Positions 11,766 through 23,717 of a stretch of 64,000 bases of DNA are shown here, piece after piece. The first letter of the stretch is position 1. The number at the start of each line of letters is the position of its first letter. This DNA is from Pseudisothecium myosuroides (taxonomy: Eukaryota; Streptophyta; Bryopsida; Hypnales; Lembophyllaceae). Location: assembly GCA_951799445.1 (NCBI GenBank), contig OX637287.1, positions 7,688,001-7,752,000 of the forward strand, written 5' to 3'. The notes under the pieces are model-generated. The model worked only from the letters and a program-made list of their open reading frames with translations. It made no database searches and had not been told where the DNA came from. A program made the position numbers and the translations under genes.

Positions 11766-12509
11766 GGTTGATTGCATAAAACACTTGCCGATTTTGTTGC
11801 ATTTTACAGAACTCATGCTTTTTTTTTTTTTTTTCTTGGAATACGTTAAAATTAGAAAAGCAATTTTTAAGTTTTAAAAAAATATAGCCAATAAATATTC
11901 CTATATATAAAATGAAGGTAACAACTGAAGGAAAATCATAGAAAAATGATCTAAAGAGGAAAACTAGAAAAGTGCCAAATCTCAAGTAGATATATACTTT
12001 GATGTTTTAATCAATAAAAAATAGGAAAATAATTAAATGAAGAAAATAAAAATTGGCCATTTGTGGCAATTCTATAAAAATGGTCATTCACCAAAAAATC
12101 CACCAAAACAATTTTTTAGATGTTTTGAAAATGCAAGTAGAAAGAGGCTCACTTTGTGGACTTCTACAGGACATCTAAATAATTATTTAAAAAAATTCTT
12201 TGAAAAATAGCTAAAAATATATTATAAGACCATCTTTTCTAAATTTCAGCTCCAAATTTGTTAGTTGGGATACTACTTTGCTCAAAAGAATCCAAAATTG
12301 GCAAGTGTGGCATAAAATTGGAGGCTATTTTTGGACAATAAAACATTTTTTTTAAATTTTAAAAAACTCTATAAGGTGTATAATAGTCATGAGTACCTTG
12401 TCTATAAATTTTGAGTCATTTAAAGTCATAATGCAAAAATTATGGCCAAAAAATAAATCAGCTAGAGACATGTGACAAAAAATAGTACAAGTGTTTTGTG
12501 CAATCACTT
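11766..12509 (-). mobile_element. Non-autonomous DNA transposon, 4-bp-TSD family (subfamily A)
   Basis: Ends GGTTGATTGCATAAAACACT and (inverse) AAGTGATTGCACAAAACACT form the terminal inverted repeat. Length is 744 bp, without coding capacity. Orientation is opposite to the 32745 and 41894 copies. The flanking tetranucleotides (ATGT / ATAC) no longer match, so this is an old insertion. The internal sequence parallels the copy at 52285-53016. Confidence 0.7.
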
Positions 12510-13087
12510 ATACCTCTTTCAACCTAGTAAAGACATCGACTGAGGATAAAAAGTGTCCAATGAATGATTTTCATCAAATTTGTAGGAACAATGAATACCC
12601 CAATTCATCGACAAAAGTGATTTTCCGGTTTGTTGATTCACTTAGTGATAGGTTCACGTTCTTCACTTCTTCTAGTATGGGGAGTGCTAGCATGTGAGCA
12701 TAGAATCTATCAGCCCATGACCCTAAGAGTTTATATCATAAACACCTTCTATGATTATAGATGTCTATATTATAGGTACTTATGTTATAAACTCTTTCCA
12801 TGTTATAGTATATCTATAACATACTATATGTACATGTATTGTAAACACCTTCAAATGGTTGCAAGTACATACCTACAACTAGGTTCTAAAAGACTCGTAG
12901 GCTCATGTCTGTGTGTTCATGCACTAGCATTATTGCTTCCAGGATTAAGCATTGACTTTTAAATTTCATTAAGAAATGAGAAGGCTTGATATCTCTTGGC
13001 TTAAAATTTTTGTGCTATAGAAACTTTTGTGTTTTAGAATGTTGTTAAATTCAATTGATAGTATTCATAAGAAAAAAACACCCCTTA
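12510..13087. other. AT-rich intergenic DNA
   Basis: Nothing recognised. The short ORFs here show no conserved motif and no plausible gene structure. Confidence 0.5.
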
Positions 13088-13825
13088 GGGTCGTTGCAAG
13101 AATGACCTCCTGTTTTTGTTCTACTTTGGCAGTACTGGGCCTTTTTTTCGGGAGTACTTTAAAATTAGAAAAATATTTTTAAAAAAAAATGAAAAATAAG
13201 ACCAATGTATAGACTTGTAAGAAGAAGGTAACATATAAAGGAAAACCCCCAAAAAAATCATTAAGTAGGAGAACTAGAAAAGTGCAAAATCTCCAAAAAA
13301 TAGATACTTGGATGTTTTAATTTGTAAAAAATAGGATTTTTTTTCAAAGAAACTAAAAATTGGCCATTTGGAAAGATTTTATGATGAAGAGATTTCACCA
13401 AAAGAATGGTCTCGAAATCATTTTTAGTGTTCAGAATTGAGCGTGTTACGGAGCCCTATTTGCATGAACATAGAGGACATAAAATAAAATATTTTTAAAT
13501 TCCTCTCAGTAGAAACATGACTCCCCACTATGAGAGAACACCATAGAAATTTCAGCCCTAGATCATTAAATTTGGGGACTCCATTGTATTCAAACCCCCT
13601 AAAATTCAAAACATGACATATTATTTTAATTGTTTTTTAAATATAAATTTATTTTATAAAAATTTTGAAAAATATGAGATATGATTATACTGAAGACGAA
13701 CATCTTCAATAAAAATTTCAACTTCATGCGAGTCAAGGTTCAAAAGTTATTGCAGAAGAAAGCTTCGCCAATCCTTTTGTGACAATGTTTTAGTACAAGT
13801 CTTTCTTGCAGTCACGGAATCACCC
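13088..13825 (-). mobile_element. Non-autonomous DNA transposon, 4-bp-TSD family (subfamily C)
   Basis: Begins GGGTCGTTGCAAGAATGACC and ends TTTCTTGCAGTCACGGAATCACCC. Flanked by perfect CTTA on both sides (13084-13087 and 13826-13829). Length is 738 bp. The interior matches the 45945-46680 element in inverse orientation (TTTGGGGACTCCAT, GAGGACATAAAATAAA). The right end carries about 8 extra bases just inside the terminus. Confidence 0.75.
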
Positions 13826-14584
13826 CTTAAAATTTCCGTTTTTCATTCTTTAAAAAATCATGATTGAAGAGGAGGTATGAAAAAAAGTGAAGAACTAAAT
13901 TGCTAATAACTTTTAGATGGAATTAGAATATAATAATTTTTCTTCCAAGACGTAAAGTAAAAAATTGAATTGTAGCTTTAAAATTTTGTTAATCCCTCTG
14001 TCCCAAAATGATCTTCTTGTTGGATAAATTGTTCCAGATTAAGGTTAAAAATAACCTTTTTAAATCCTATTTTGCACTATAAATAGAATTTAGTGCACTC
14101 CCATCGTCTTAGAAACTTTTAGTTTCAAAGACCTTTTCAAAGTGTAGTTTTGAAGTTCCAAAAAATGGATTTTTGGGGACATTTTCAAAGAATATTGGTG
14201 CGTACTTAATTGGTAAATGTGAGGTCATCGTTTTGTAGAGAGTTAGTTTGGGCCCAAGCCCATGTGTGGGCCTCTATTCCGCCTCCTAGAGCTTCATTTC
14301 TTTTAATTGGGCAACACTCAAAGAGATGCAAAAAGTGTAAATGAACAATGTTGATTTATATACTCTATTTTCATCCAATATTTGTATTCAACTTTATTTA
14401 TGATAAGTTCATCGACATTATTGATTAAATTCAAGTAAAATCATCTATTATGAATTTTAATATATAAAGGATTCAATATTATAAATATTTCAAACGTATT
14501 TTATGAATTTTAGGAGTTTGTGGCTTTTGGTTCAAATTACCTAATATGATGTTCAATGATTAAGTTTCTTTAGAGTAAAATTGA
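13826..14584. other. AT-rich intergenic DNA
   Basis: Nothing gene-like. ATCCCTCTGTCCCAAAATGA near 13994 resembles one terminus of a Stowaway-type MITE, but no partner end was located. Confidence 0.45.
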
Positions 14585-15259
14585 AAAATGAAGCTTTGTA
14601 AGTCTATTTCTAAACTTCTTGAAGGTTTTGGAAAAATCCTATCAATAATAATTTTTTCAGTTTGAACTTCAATCACATTTTAAAGTATATAATGTCGCAA
14701 GTTTCTTTGTTTATACTATTATATTCTACTTTATGATGTGATAAATATTCAAATATTTAAAATTTATTTTGTTTTATATAAGAAATTTATTCACTTTTTG
14801 TTAAAAAATTTACACTAATTTCAAATCTTCACAAAAATAAATGAAAAATTTAAGGCTAGTCAAAGATTGAACATGTCTTACCTTTGGATTTAATAACAAA
14901 TTCATTTATGCATATAGTTTCACATTCAAAGGATTTTAAAGTTTAACTTGAACATGGTCATAGGTGCCATCTATGAACTAAATTAATGATTGATATAGAA
15001 GTATTTGAAACCTTTTCCCTCTAGTTATGTAATATTAATACTTGGATCTTTTGCAGTATATCCAACATGACCTTACACAACCAATGTGGAATGTTTATAA
15101 CTAAATTATACATGAAGCGACATAGTTGTAACGTAAAAGAACCACACATTAGTTGAGTTTAATGAATGGTCTGCACTTTTAGTGAAATGGTTTTAAAAAA
15201 AGCTCTTCAAAAATGCACCTATTATTTAAATGACACTTTAAAATTTCCTCTAAACTTCA

Positions 15260-15415
15260 CTCTTGTTAAATTGACACTATTCCAATACTTTGGCACCTTT
15301 ACAACTTGCACTCTCAAACATAACTAATCCACACTTATCCTAGATTTTAGTCCTTTACATACGCATACATCGCAATTTTTGGTGCCACAATCGTGCCAAT
15401 TTAACAAAATTGACT
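15260..15415. mobile_element. MITE, family I, in block G copy 1
   Basis: Imperfect ends TTGTTAAATTGAC on the left and GCCAATTTAACAAAATTGAC on the right surround TCCTAGATTTTAGTCC. Block G copy 2 carries the matching insertion at 27256-27407, so this one predates the duplication. Confidence 0.5.
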
Positions 15416-17195
15416 GTTCAAAGTTTTGACTTACAAAATTCACAAAACCCGTACCAAAATTCTCCCCCCAAAATATTTTTTTTTGTTTGGAAAAATTTCC
15501 GGTTCATGTACAACTAAAAATATTCTCTAATTTTCAGCTTAAGTACTCTGTCTACGCATCATTAGCTAAAACTAATGGTTTAACACAGATCTGCCTTAGA
15601 GTTGAACGACCAATATCCACCCTGACAGACAGCGCTCCTTCTGAAACCAAATGGTGGTGAAAACTTCCCTTCCCACTTGCAATTGGAACCCAGACTGCTA
15701 TCAAGAACATGTGGAAATCATGATCCATCTAACAGCATTCTGTCAGCAACTGCTTCGAGACCTCAAGGGGACAGATTGAATTTGCAACTACTGTATGTTA
15801 TACGCTGCTTCCCCAGCTCTGCTTGCTCGTCCTTCAATGCTAACTGGCGTCCTCCGGCACCCTCGAAGTCAAACGCAATCTGACATATCAAAGCAACATC
15901 ACCTTGAATTTCAACCTCTTGAATCTCACTTCTGAAATTCCTAGAAATCAGAAAGTTAAGAAAACGAGGCACAGAAAGATCGCAATTACGTGAGCTCAGC
16001 CCCATCTCAAAGGAAATTTCCTTTAAACAGACATTTTTCTACAGAAATGGCGAAGTTGTGCGCAATTTACTGGAAAAACTTTAATAAAAAACCTTTACCT
16101 GTCCTGCTTAGCAAAAGATCAAATGATTGTGTAACAGATTTTTGGAAATTGGAAATTTGTCAATTTGATTGAAATTGAGTATCTCTTTCTTTCATAACCG
16201 AGTAACAATCCCCAGGTAATTATATGGTAGCCAAGGCTGCCCCCGGGGGGCTGCGCGACGTTCCAAGTGACAGCTTTACAAATTTCAAAATGATCATGCG
16301 GACTGATCTGCACCACCAAATCAATGGTTCCAAACACCAGGTGGTGTACGTTGTTTGGGATTTCAAATCCAGTCCCAGCGCCGTTGAATTGGCGTCTTGT
16401 AAAATAGCACCCGACTAGCTGCAGAGATCTAGGTGAGACTTTTGAGTTATGCATTCAATGTATTGCTTTACAGCTTAATGACGTGTAACTTTTGCAATTT
16501 GACGCGTCTGCAACATAACATTACAAACTGTCCATGTCATAACATTACAAATAAATAAATATTTACATATTTCTGAGTGTGTACCGACTGGGTTTCATGC
16601 AACACCAACTAACTTATCAATATAATTATCACTGATAGATATGTCGGTGTAAGTGTGATAACAATCACCAGAAAAAGCTGTTGTACAGACCGCGTGGAAA
16701 TAAGAACTCACTGACTTGAGTTAATTCCAGGAATTAATTTTTTTCATGATAAGTTGACCTGGTATTACAATTCTCCCTAGTACAGAGTGGTGGTTACTAG
16801 CTTCCTTTCAATTGTTGCCCACAATTCGAACAGACGCACGTGGCGCACTGAGATGTGAGTTCCTCCCCGACATTTTATGTGATCGTGTCCAATTCATGAT
16901 GCACTTGTTAGCTAGACATCCAAAATTCCAAATCTTATCAATCCGAAGATGGCAGTTAGTCTATTTCAAGATCACAACTACCTTGACCCTGCACTAGAAG
17001 CACGTGTTCTCCAGACATGGCAGCTACCGCGCCGATAAATTTAACCGGTCACTTCATATACACAGCTTCGACAAATCGACAGGATCTGGATCAGCAATAA
17101 ATTCCAAAAGCCATTTCGTTGCGCGTTATTTAATGACTTTTGGAATTTAATGCTTGATGTCTGGATCGTCTCTTGTTACGTTCCAGTGAACTTTT

Positions 17196-17357
17196 TTTTT
17201 TTTTGACACAAATAAAGGTGAACCTTTACTGCAAGAAGTAAGAGTACAGAAGCCCAGCCGCAAGCGGCCTGGGCCAAGTTAGAAGCAAAGTCCGTCAAAG
17301 CAAAGTAAAAGTACAGGGGCGCCAGCACGGCGAGGCGTGAGCCACGCCTTGTGGCGC
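17196..17357 (-). mobile_element. SINE-like retroinsertion with 16-bp target duplication
   Basis: A GC-rich insert of about 162 bp with a poly(T) run on the plus strand, that is, a poly(A) tail on the minus strand. It is flanked by a 16-bp direct repeat GTTCCAGTGAACTTTT (17180-17195 and 17358-17373). The homologous sites near 29284 and 36757 have a single copy of this sequence and no insert, so they are true empty sites. The minus strand starts GCGCCACAAGGCGTGGCTC and ends TTTATTTGTGTC plus A's. GGTTCACC near the 3' end is only B-box-like. Family unknown. Confidence 0.75.
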
Positions 17358-17855
17358 GTTCCAGTGAACTTTTGACTGCCAAGACACAAGCTTCCCAACA
17401 GATCTGGTACATGCAATTCCTGAAAATTGTGTACTTTTTTTGACGCAAATGAAGAACATTCAATGTATGTGCATGTTGGCGACGGTTCATGGTTCCAATT
17501 GCAGACACGAGCTGATAATGTGTCTGCATGTTGGACAATTGAAAGTCTTTAGTGAGTCGAATTGATCAGTAGAGTTAGTAATAAGACTGTTCGCCAATCC
17601 TATCTATTTAATTTAAACGTCCCATTAGCGAGGAAGTTTAGATTTGCTAAGTCTGGAGCTGAGTCGCTGGACATCAACTGGCCCGCCGGGTGGGAAACCA
17701 CGTAGCGGTAGCTAGTTTGGGGACACAATTGTAAGTCAAGACCCAGAAGATTCATCAGCATTGAAACAGTGTACGTTACCACCACATACCTTAACATGAA
17801 TCAAGTCGACTTTGATTATAGAGTGAATCTATCTGGCAGCGCGTACTGCACACTG

Positions 17856-17862
17856 TATATAA
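17856..17862 (+). promoter_or_regulatory. TATA box of micropeptide gene copy 1
   Basis: TATATAATG follows the conserved TCTGGCAGCGCG and TGCA by a few bases. The arrangement is the same in copies 2 and 3. Initiation is expected near 17887-17892, about 260 nt before the ATG. Confidence 0.65.
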
Positions 17863-18149
17863 TGACAACGCAAACAGAAGCTCCACACTCACCCATTGAT
17901 TCATCATCTGTCATACAAGAAGCTTGCATTGCAAGCGCCGTGCCGTGCTTTCAATTTCTTTATTAGCAAGTGAATAGTAGAGTACTGAGACTGACCAGAA
18001 ACTCACGTAATCTCTGTCTGTAAGCTTTGAAGACTGTTCATTAATTTGGCTCAATTTGTGAAGACTATTCTTTCAATTGTGTTTAGCTTCTACTTACACT
18101 CAGTATTGTGTCAATCCTTTCGGAGTTCGGGAAGAGATTTGCAGAGGTC

Positions 18150-18257
18150 ATGGCGCCCGCAGTGCAGGAGCTGATCCCAAATGGCTGTGAAGGAGATAAA
18201 GATAAAACTAAAACTCACCCCTGCAAGCCAACAGGCTGCCCCATTTGTGGCACTTGA
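18150..18257 (+). CDS. Small Cys-motif peptide, copy 1 (35 aa)
   Basis: Unrecognised 35-residue product. It begins MAPAVQELIP, has an acidic/Lys-rich middle and ends THPCKPTGCPICGT, giving C-x4-C-x2-C at the C-terminus plus one extra Cys at residue 13. No signal peptide or membrane segment. The ATG is in a good context (GAGGTCATGG) and is the first ATG after the predicted start site in a leader of about 260 nt. AATAAA lies about 380 nt after the stop. Start, stop, the Cys triplet and length modulo three are shared with the copies at 30102 and 37574. The antisense 63-codon ORF over the same place is not maintained in copy 3, so the sense frame is preferred. Metal binding is a possible role of the Cys/His cluster, but it matches no plant metallothionein type I know. 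Peptide reality 0.6; function unknown. Confidence 0.6.
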   Translation: MAPAVQELIPNGCEGDKDKTKTHPCKPTGCPICGT

Positions 18258-18635
18258 TCCAGGTACCGGGCCTGGTAACCTGATGGATCCGATGCTGTGC
18301 ACACTCTGGCCGTCATAAGTCCGGGTTGCCCGGGTTCCTATTCAATATGTGATACTTATACAGTTCTCACGTCGCATTGACGAAGAGATTCATTTGGCAG
18401 CTAGTACAAGGTACTTAAATAATTAATTAGCCCAAGCTTCTCTCAATTAGATTCACTGTAGATGTTTTTGTTGAGATCGATTAGCATTGAAGCATGTAGT
18501 ACAGGTCCTCATGATAATTGAGCCTGGTATTATGATCTATTTCAATTTGGGTGATAGATTGATATTCAAATAAGGTGCTTACGACAATGATTGCATTGGG
18601 GCACACCATTTGTTTTGATTCTACTTTGGAGGATC

Positions 18636-18641
18636 AATAAA
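18636..18641 (+). terminator. Polyadenylation signal AATAAA, micropeptide copy 1
   Basis: GGAGGATCAATAAATCAAG is conserved in all three blocks at the same relative place downstream of the ORF. Plant signals are loose, so conservation rather than the hexamer alone supports it. Confidence 0.5.
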
Positions 18642-19909
18642 TCAAGCACTTTGTGTCTGAACGTCTGTGAACTAGTTCATTTCCCGGTTCATTGAGAACA
18701 AGATTTCTGATTTGGTCAGGTCAGGAGTTTTAATGAATGTATTTTATCAAATGTATTGGTGACGGCCTGTGCTTCTCATGTTCACGAAAGACAACATATC
18801 CAAAGGAGTCGTGAATCCCCTTCTCTCTCCTATTCCGACTCAGGTTTAGGACCCCTTTTATACGTGTACAGTATTTATATTCTCCTATTACACTCGGCTC
18901 CGTTTTTAACAAAAAGAAGAATTCGTGAATCAATATTATTAATGAGTTGGTTCGTAAATTAATCCAAAAAACAAACAAATCGAGGGAATTAAGTGGTGGT
19001 AATTGTTTAGATCGACTTTAGAATTAGACTTTAATCTATAATTTGAGTTGTTCAATCAAGTTCAATTACTCCAAATCAACTTGTTGATCTTGGTATATAT
19101 GTTATAGAGTTTAGAGCTCTGAGCAATTAGACGTCTCAATGTTGGTGCTATGAAGGTTGCCATTTTACCCATTTTGATCTTTGCTTGGATGTCCGTCAAA
19201 ACTTTTGGCCCACTGAAATGATTCACCTCGACAAATAATTACGAGATCAGTCAGACATGCGACCATTGCATCTGCCAGGGCAATGACCATATGCGGAGCT
19301 TCTTCGGTATAATCCTTTTCGAAACTCTTTCCATGGTTGAAGTACCTCATTTCTGGAAAACTAAGTCTCAAATCCGACATGTACTGCTTTCGCTTAGTGC
19401 AGGAATACTGGATGAATTAGTTATCAAGTTCAACAAATTTCAGTTTTCTTGGAACTTAGGCATGGTTGTTACATTGCATTTTCTAGATTAAGCAGTTTAA
19501 AGTGCCGATTGCACCATGTGATTTTTTCCTTTTCCGTGTGTTTGTTTTCAGACACTGCCGTCCATTACCGTACTCAGTCTTTTTTGATATGAAATTTCTT
19601 AATTTCTTAGATTTTAATTTTAAGTGTGTAAGTCCGATTCAGTTTCGCTTAGTACTAGTAAGACTCAGGTCTTAGCAATCCATTCATTGAGAGGATACAT
19701 TTGGAAAACGCTTCATTTTTCAGGAGCCAATTTTGTGGTCCAACCGTTGCTGTGTCTCCTTGTAGGCTTGTAGAGCAACACTGGAAAATTAATTGATTTC
19801 AATTGACCACAAACAAACCGGTTGGTGATTTATCATACACAGTATTTGAGACTTCGAATACAATGAGAGTTTTAAGCCCTTTTTAGGGTCTATTCTGCCT
19901 CGTGACATA

Positions 19910-19990
19910 CTCCCTCTGTCTCAAAATAAATCCGTGGTACTCTTACAGATTCCCACTAGAAATCACGGACTTATTTTGAGACGGAGGGAG
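19910..19990. mobile_element. Stowaway-like MITE (81 bp)
   Basis: CTCCCTCTGTCTCAAAATAA at the left and TTATTTTGAGACGGAGGGAG at the right are near-perfect inverted repeats, with TA immediately outside both ends (19908-19909 and 19991-19992). This matches the Tc1/mariner-derived Stowaway signature. Confidence 0.9.
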
Positions 19991-19992
19991 TA

Positions 19993-21021
19993 TGTTCCAT
20001 GTGTGAAGCTGGGTGAAAATTAGCCTGAGACCGAGACCAAGACCGAGTGGGGGTGTCCCAGGTGATTAGTGTGTATGACATCATTTTCAGGAGGGGGATG
20101 GCTGTGTACAGCCACTTTTGAGTGCATAGGCATAGTGACACTAAGTGACAATGCACTCAAAAAAAAATTTAATGAAAATTTAAACCCCAGCCCACCCCCT
20201 CTTATAATTTTGGGAGGGTGCAAAAGTTTTTAAAATTTAAAATTTTAATTTTACACCCCCCCCCCCATCCCCCTCTTATAATTTTGGGAGGGTGGAATTG
20301 CAAACAATCAATATGGGACAATCTCATATTGTCGTACTCGTATCCCATCGTCCGTATCCATATATGACTATATTGTATTCGTATTTGTATTCATACTGTA
20401 TTTCGTATGTGCATCTGATGGCTATTGATTTTTCTTGGAGGGGGGTGGAATTTTTTTTGAAATGAATCGGACGGCTCCTGATTTTTGTGGTGTGTGTGGG
20501 GGGCCAGGGGTGGTACACAACTGTGTTGCCTCTTTTCACTGGATTGTGTATGACATCATTTTCCACTCCAAAATTTGGATTAATATTTAGATCCTTGAGA
20601 GATCCAAACTATGGTCTAAACAAACAATAATCACCTGAAAAAAAATTAAAAAAAAAAAAAATTACCATTTGTCTTGTTTGTTTTGTTGTTCTAAACATAT
20701 TTTTGTTTACAAAATTTGTTAATTCCTACCATGACTCCTACCATATAAATCATTGGGTTTTACTAATCATTAGTAAAATTAGTCTACTATCTTATTGCAC
20801 TTGACTATTGACAAGATTGTCAAATTATTAACCCCTAAAGTTTTAAGGAGCCCATTTTTGGGCCTTTAGAAAACTTAAGCGGGTGCTATTGACTTCAAAA
20901 TTTGGAAGTTTTGCATTCATGAATTTCTTAGGATTGATGTTAATCACCATAATCTATATGTGAAGCTTTGTTTCACATATTTCCAATAAATATTACAAAA
21001 GTTAGAAGGGTTCTTTTCATT
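19993..21021. other. Intergenic DNA with short direct repeats
   Basis: CCCCTCTTATAATTTTGGGA occurs twice (near 20197 and 20270), as does GTGTATGACATCATTTTC (near 20070 and 20545), and a C13 run lies at 20257-20269. No gene was seen. Confidence 0.45.
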
Positions 21022-21745
21022 GGGTTGTTGTAAGAAACACTTGGGCCATTTTTGGCTCAAATTGGCCTGAGTATTGAAGTACTATGACTTTTGGAATTAT
21101 TATTTTTTAAATAAAATAAAATATGAATAGTTTGTAAAGCATTCAAAATAGTATGTGCATAAAAATTCAGGCCTAAAAAAATTTATTTCTAAAAGTTATG
21201 AAAAAAAAAAGAGTGATGGAAAATGCAAGAAAATAGATACTTTAGAATTTGTTTTTTCTTAACAATATTAAGAATAAAATTTAAAAAATACAAGTTTCCT
21301 AAGATGAAGATCCTTTTTCTTAACCATTTGCATCTTCAGGAAAAAAAATTGTATTCTCTGCACACGCACAAAGGTAGTGCACTCTGACTCTCTAAGTACA
21401 TATGGAAGGTGGACAATTTTTTTTTAAATCTCTTGCGTGCTTGTGTAACTTTTGTAAAAGTCCTATTTGGAGCCTCGTTTGGAGCTTCAAATTTGCATTT
21501 TTGGGTCAAAAAAAGTATTGAAGCCTCCAAGATGGCCAAGGTAGACAGCAATTTGGGGGCTATTTTAAAAAAAAAAAAATTAGAACTGAATTTTTTTTAA
21601 CATCTACAAATACCATGATACCACATATACCTTCATTTCAAATTGCATAGAAAATAGACAAACTATGCAAAAGTTATGAGTAAAAAACCACCTGTTCGAG
21701 GCCAAAGGGGACCAAAAAAAGGACAATTGTTTCTTGCAATGACCC
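21022..21745. mobile_element. Non-autonomous DNA transposon, 4-bp-TSD family (diverged subfamily)
   Basis: Left end GGGTTGTTGTAAGAAACACT, right end ATTGTTTCTTGCAATGACCC. Length is 724 bp. Flanking tetranucleotides are CATT and TATT, one mismatch. The interior differs from subfamilies A and C, but size and termini are the same. Confidence 0.65.
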
Positions 21746-22641
21746 TATTTCAATTTCAAATCAGGCATCAAAGAATAAATTCTAAAAAAATATTCATTAT
21801 TTTTTGGGGGTTGTATATAATGATACCTACTCAAAAAAAATTGGACCATTTAATTTTAAATAGTGAGGTAAAAGTTACAAGGAGTTTTATTTTGTGGGCA
21901 ATGAAGGTAGAAAAATCAGACAAAGTTGTCTTTTGCTCTCAATTTTGAAAAATTTTAAATAAAAATAAAAATATAGGGTATTAATTTTTTACTAGAACAT
22001 TCTTACCATCATAATTAATAATTTTCAATTTCTTATAAAAGTTATTAGCATATTATTTTTTTCTTTCATTCAATACTATCTTCCACTTTACAATTTTTTA
22101 AAAGATGAATGTGAAAGCTTTTTTGGTTAAATTTTTTTTTCTTATGTTTTCAACTTGTTTTCTAATATATTGACAAAATTTACAAGTTATAGGACATATG
22201 GGTTTTTTTCTAAAAATGTTGACACACAAAACTTCACCTTTTGGAAGGGCTAGGAAAGCCTACATTGTAGAGTTTAGGCACATTGAGTTTGCAATCAACA
22301 AGATATTTGCTCTAAAATTTTAGAACAATGTATTTTAACAAGTCAACTAAAGATCCTACAATTGGATTTGTCAAAAAATAATTATTGATGAAAATTTTGA
22401 CCTTGCTTTGGGTCCTAGAGTATAAGTATCTCCTACAATCCAGGTATTAGCATTGGATTTGGAATTGCAAGTGCACTAGCTAAAATCTACAATTTCATCA
22501 AAGCGGCAGCTGCATATCCACCTTTTATTTTTGTACACCTTTGATTGTAGATCCTACCAAGTTTTTGTCCGGTTTTGCATAATCCATTTTCATAGTCCAA
22601 CTGCTTTTTTTTTCAAAGACACCAGCTAACAATGAACTAAC
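21746..22641. other. AT-rich intergenic DNA
   Basis: Nothing gene-like. Long A and T runs dominate. It may include decayed repeat pieces that I cannot assign. Confidence 0.45.
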
Positions 22642-23717
22642 GGGTAATTGCAAGAAAGACCAATTGTTATTTGTCACACTTGGATAGAACAAGTTGTCCT
22701 CTGCCATAACTTTTGAATTATAAACATTGTGCCAAAACCAAAAAATCTATTTCTAGATATCTTGATTGCAATTGTATCCCTTATTTTTTTAAATTTTAAA
22801 AAAATCATTTAATATTTAAATTCAATTTCTCTAATTTGTCACACTATCAAATTTAGGGGTTTTGAATACTAATGAGCGGCTTAATTTAATGATTTTCAAT
22901 TGAAATTTCTATGGTTCATTTTTCTAGTAGGCAAACATATTCCTACCAAAGGGCATCTAAAAATATATTATTTTATATCCTCTATGTTTGTGCAAAGAGG
23001 CTTCCCTTGTGCGCGCGCTTGTGAACAATAGAAATGGTTTTGACCTCATTTTTTTGGTTGAAACTCATCACTAGGAAGTCTTCCCAAATGGACTATTTAT
23101 AGTTTTTTTAATAATTGTTTTTCCTATTTATTACAAATTAAAACGTCAAAATATGTATTTTTTGGGACAAATTCTATGTTCAAGAATTCTGGCAAAAAAA
23201 TACATACTTTGATGTTTTAATTTGTAATAAATAGGAAAAACAATTATTAAAAAAACTATAAATAGTCCATTTGGGAAGACTTCCTAGTGATGAGTTTCAA
23301 CCCAAAAAATGAGGTCAAAACCATTTCTATTGTTCACAAGTGTGCGCGGAAGGGAAGCCTCTTTGCACAAACTTAGAGGACATAAAATAATGTATTTTTA
23401 GATGTCCTTTGGTAGGAACATGTCTGCTTACTAGAAGAATGTACCATTCAAATTTCAACTGAAAATCATTAATTTGAACCGCTCATTAGTATCCAAAACC
23501 CCTAAACTTGAAAGTGTGACAAATTAGATAAATTGAATTTTAAATATTAAATGATTTTTTAATTTTTTTGAAAAATAAGGGATATAATAACAATCAAGAC
23601 ATCTGCATAAGTTTTTGCTGTTTTTGGCAGTGGCTTCATAATTCACAAGTTATAGCAGAAGACAACCCAGTTTTGCCAATGTGTGACAAAATTGGTCGGT
23701 CTTTCTTGCAATCATCC
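22642..23717. mobile_element. Foldback element, 4-bp-TSD family (subfamily D)
   Basis: Ends GGGTAATTGCAAGAAAGACC and GGTCGGTCTTTCTTGCAATCATCC with perfect TAAC duplications (22638-22641 and 23718-23721). The 1076-bp element is a large inverted repeat: about 22650-23160 is complementary to about 23205-23710 around a loop near 23180. Each arm resembles the left and central half of subfamily C at 45945-46680 (TTTAGGGGTTTTGA, TGCAAAGAGGCTTCCCTTG, CTTCCCAAATGG). It is therefore best read as an inverted dimer of a C-like half. Confidence 0.8.

Larger units (their letters stand above)
14585..19772 (+). repeat. Duplicated block G, copy 1
   Basis: Collinear with copy 2 (26595-31675) along nearly its whole length and with copy 3 (35185-39105) from about 15830 to the right end. 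Similarity is high by eye but broken by many small indels. Landmarks present in all three: the GGTAGCCA-rich stretch with CCCCGGGG, the region near CACGTGG, GTAAGTCAAGACCCAGAAG, TCTGGCAGCGCG followed by TATATAA, ATGGCGCC, GGATCAATAAAT. The block carries one small transcription unit on the plus strand (TATA at 17856, ORF at 18150). Other ORFs in it are not preserved among copies. Confidence 0.85.

Noticed and set aside
17196..17357. Alu/7SL-like start (GTGGCTCACGCC) in the retroinsert
   Set aside because: The match is about a dozen bases with no continuing similarity. Chance or convergence is more likely than a 7SL origin.
18111..18302. 63-codon antisense ORF (MHSIGS...) over micropeptide copy 1, with a 63-codon partner at 30072-30263
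   Set aside because: Copy 3 has lost both the ATG and the frame by a one-base deletion while the sense ORF is kept. The antisense frame is better explained as a shadow.
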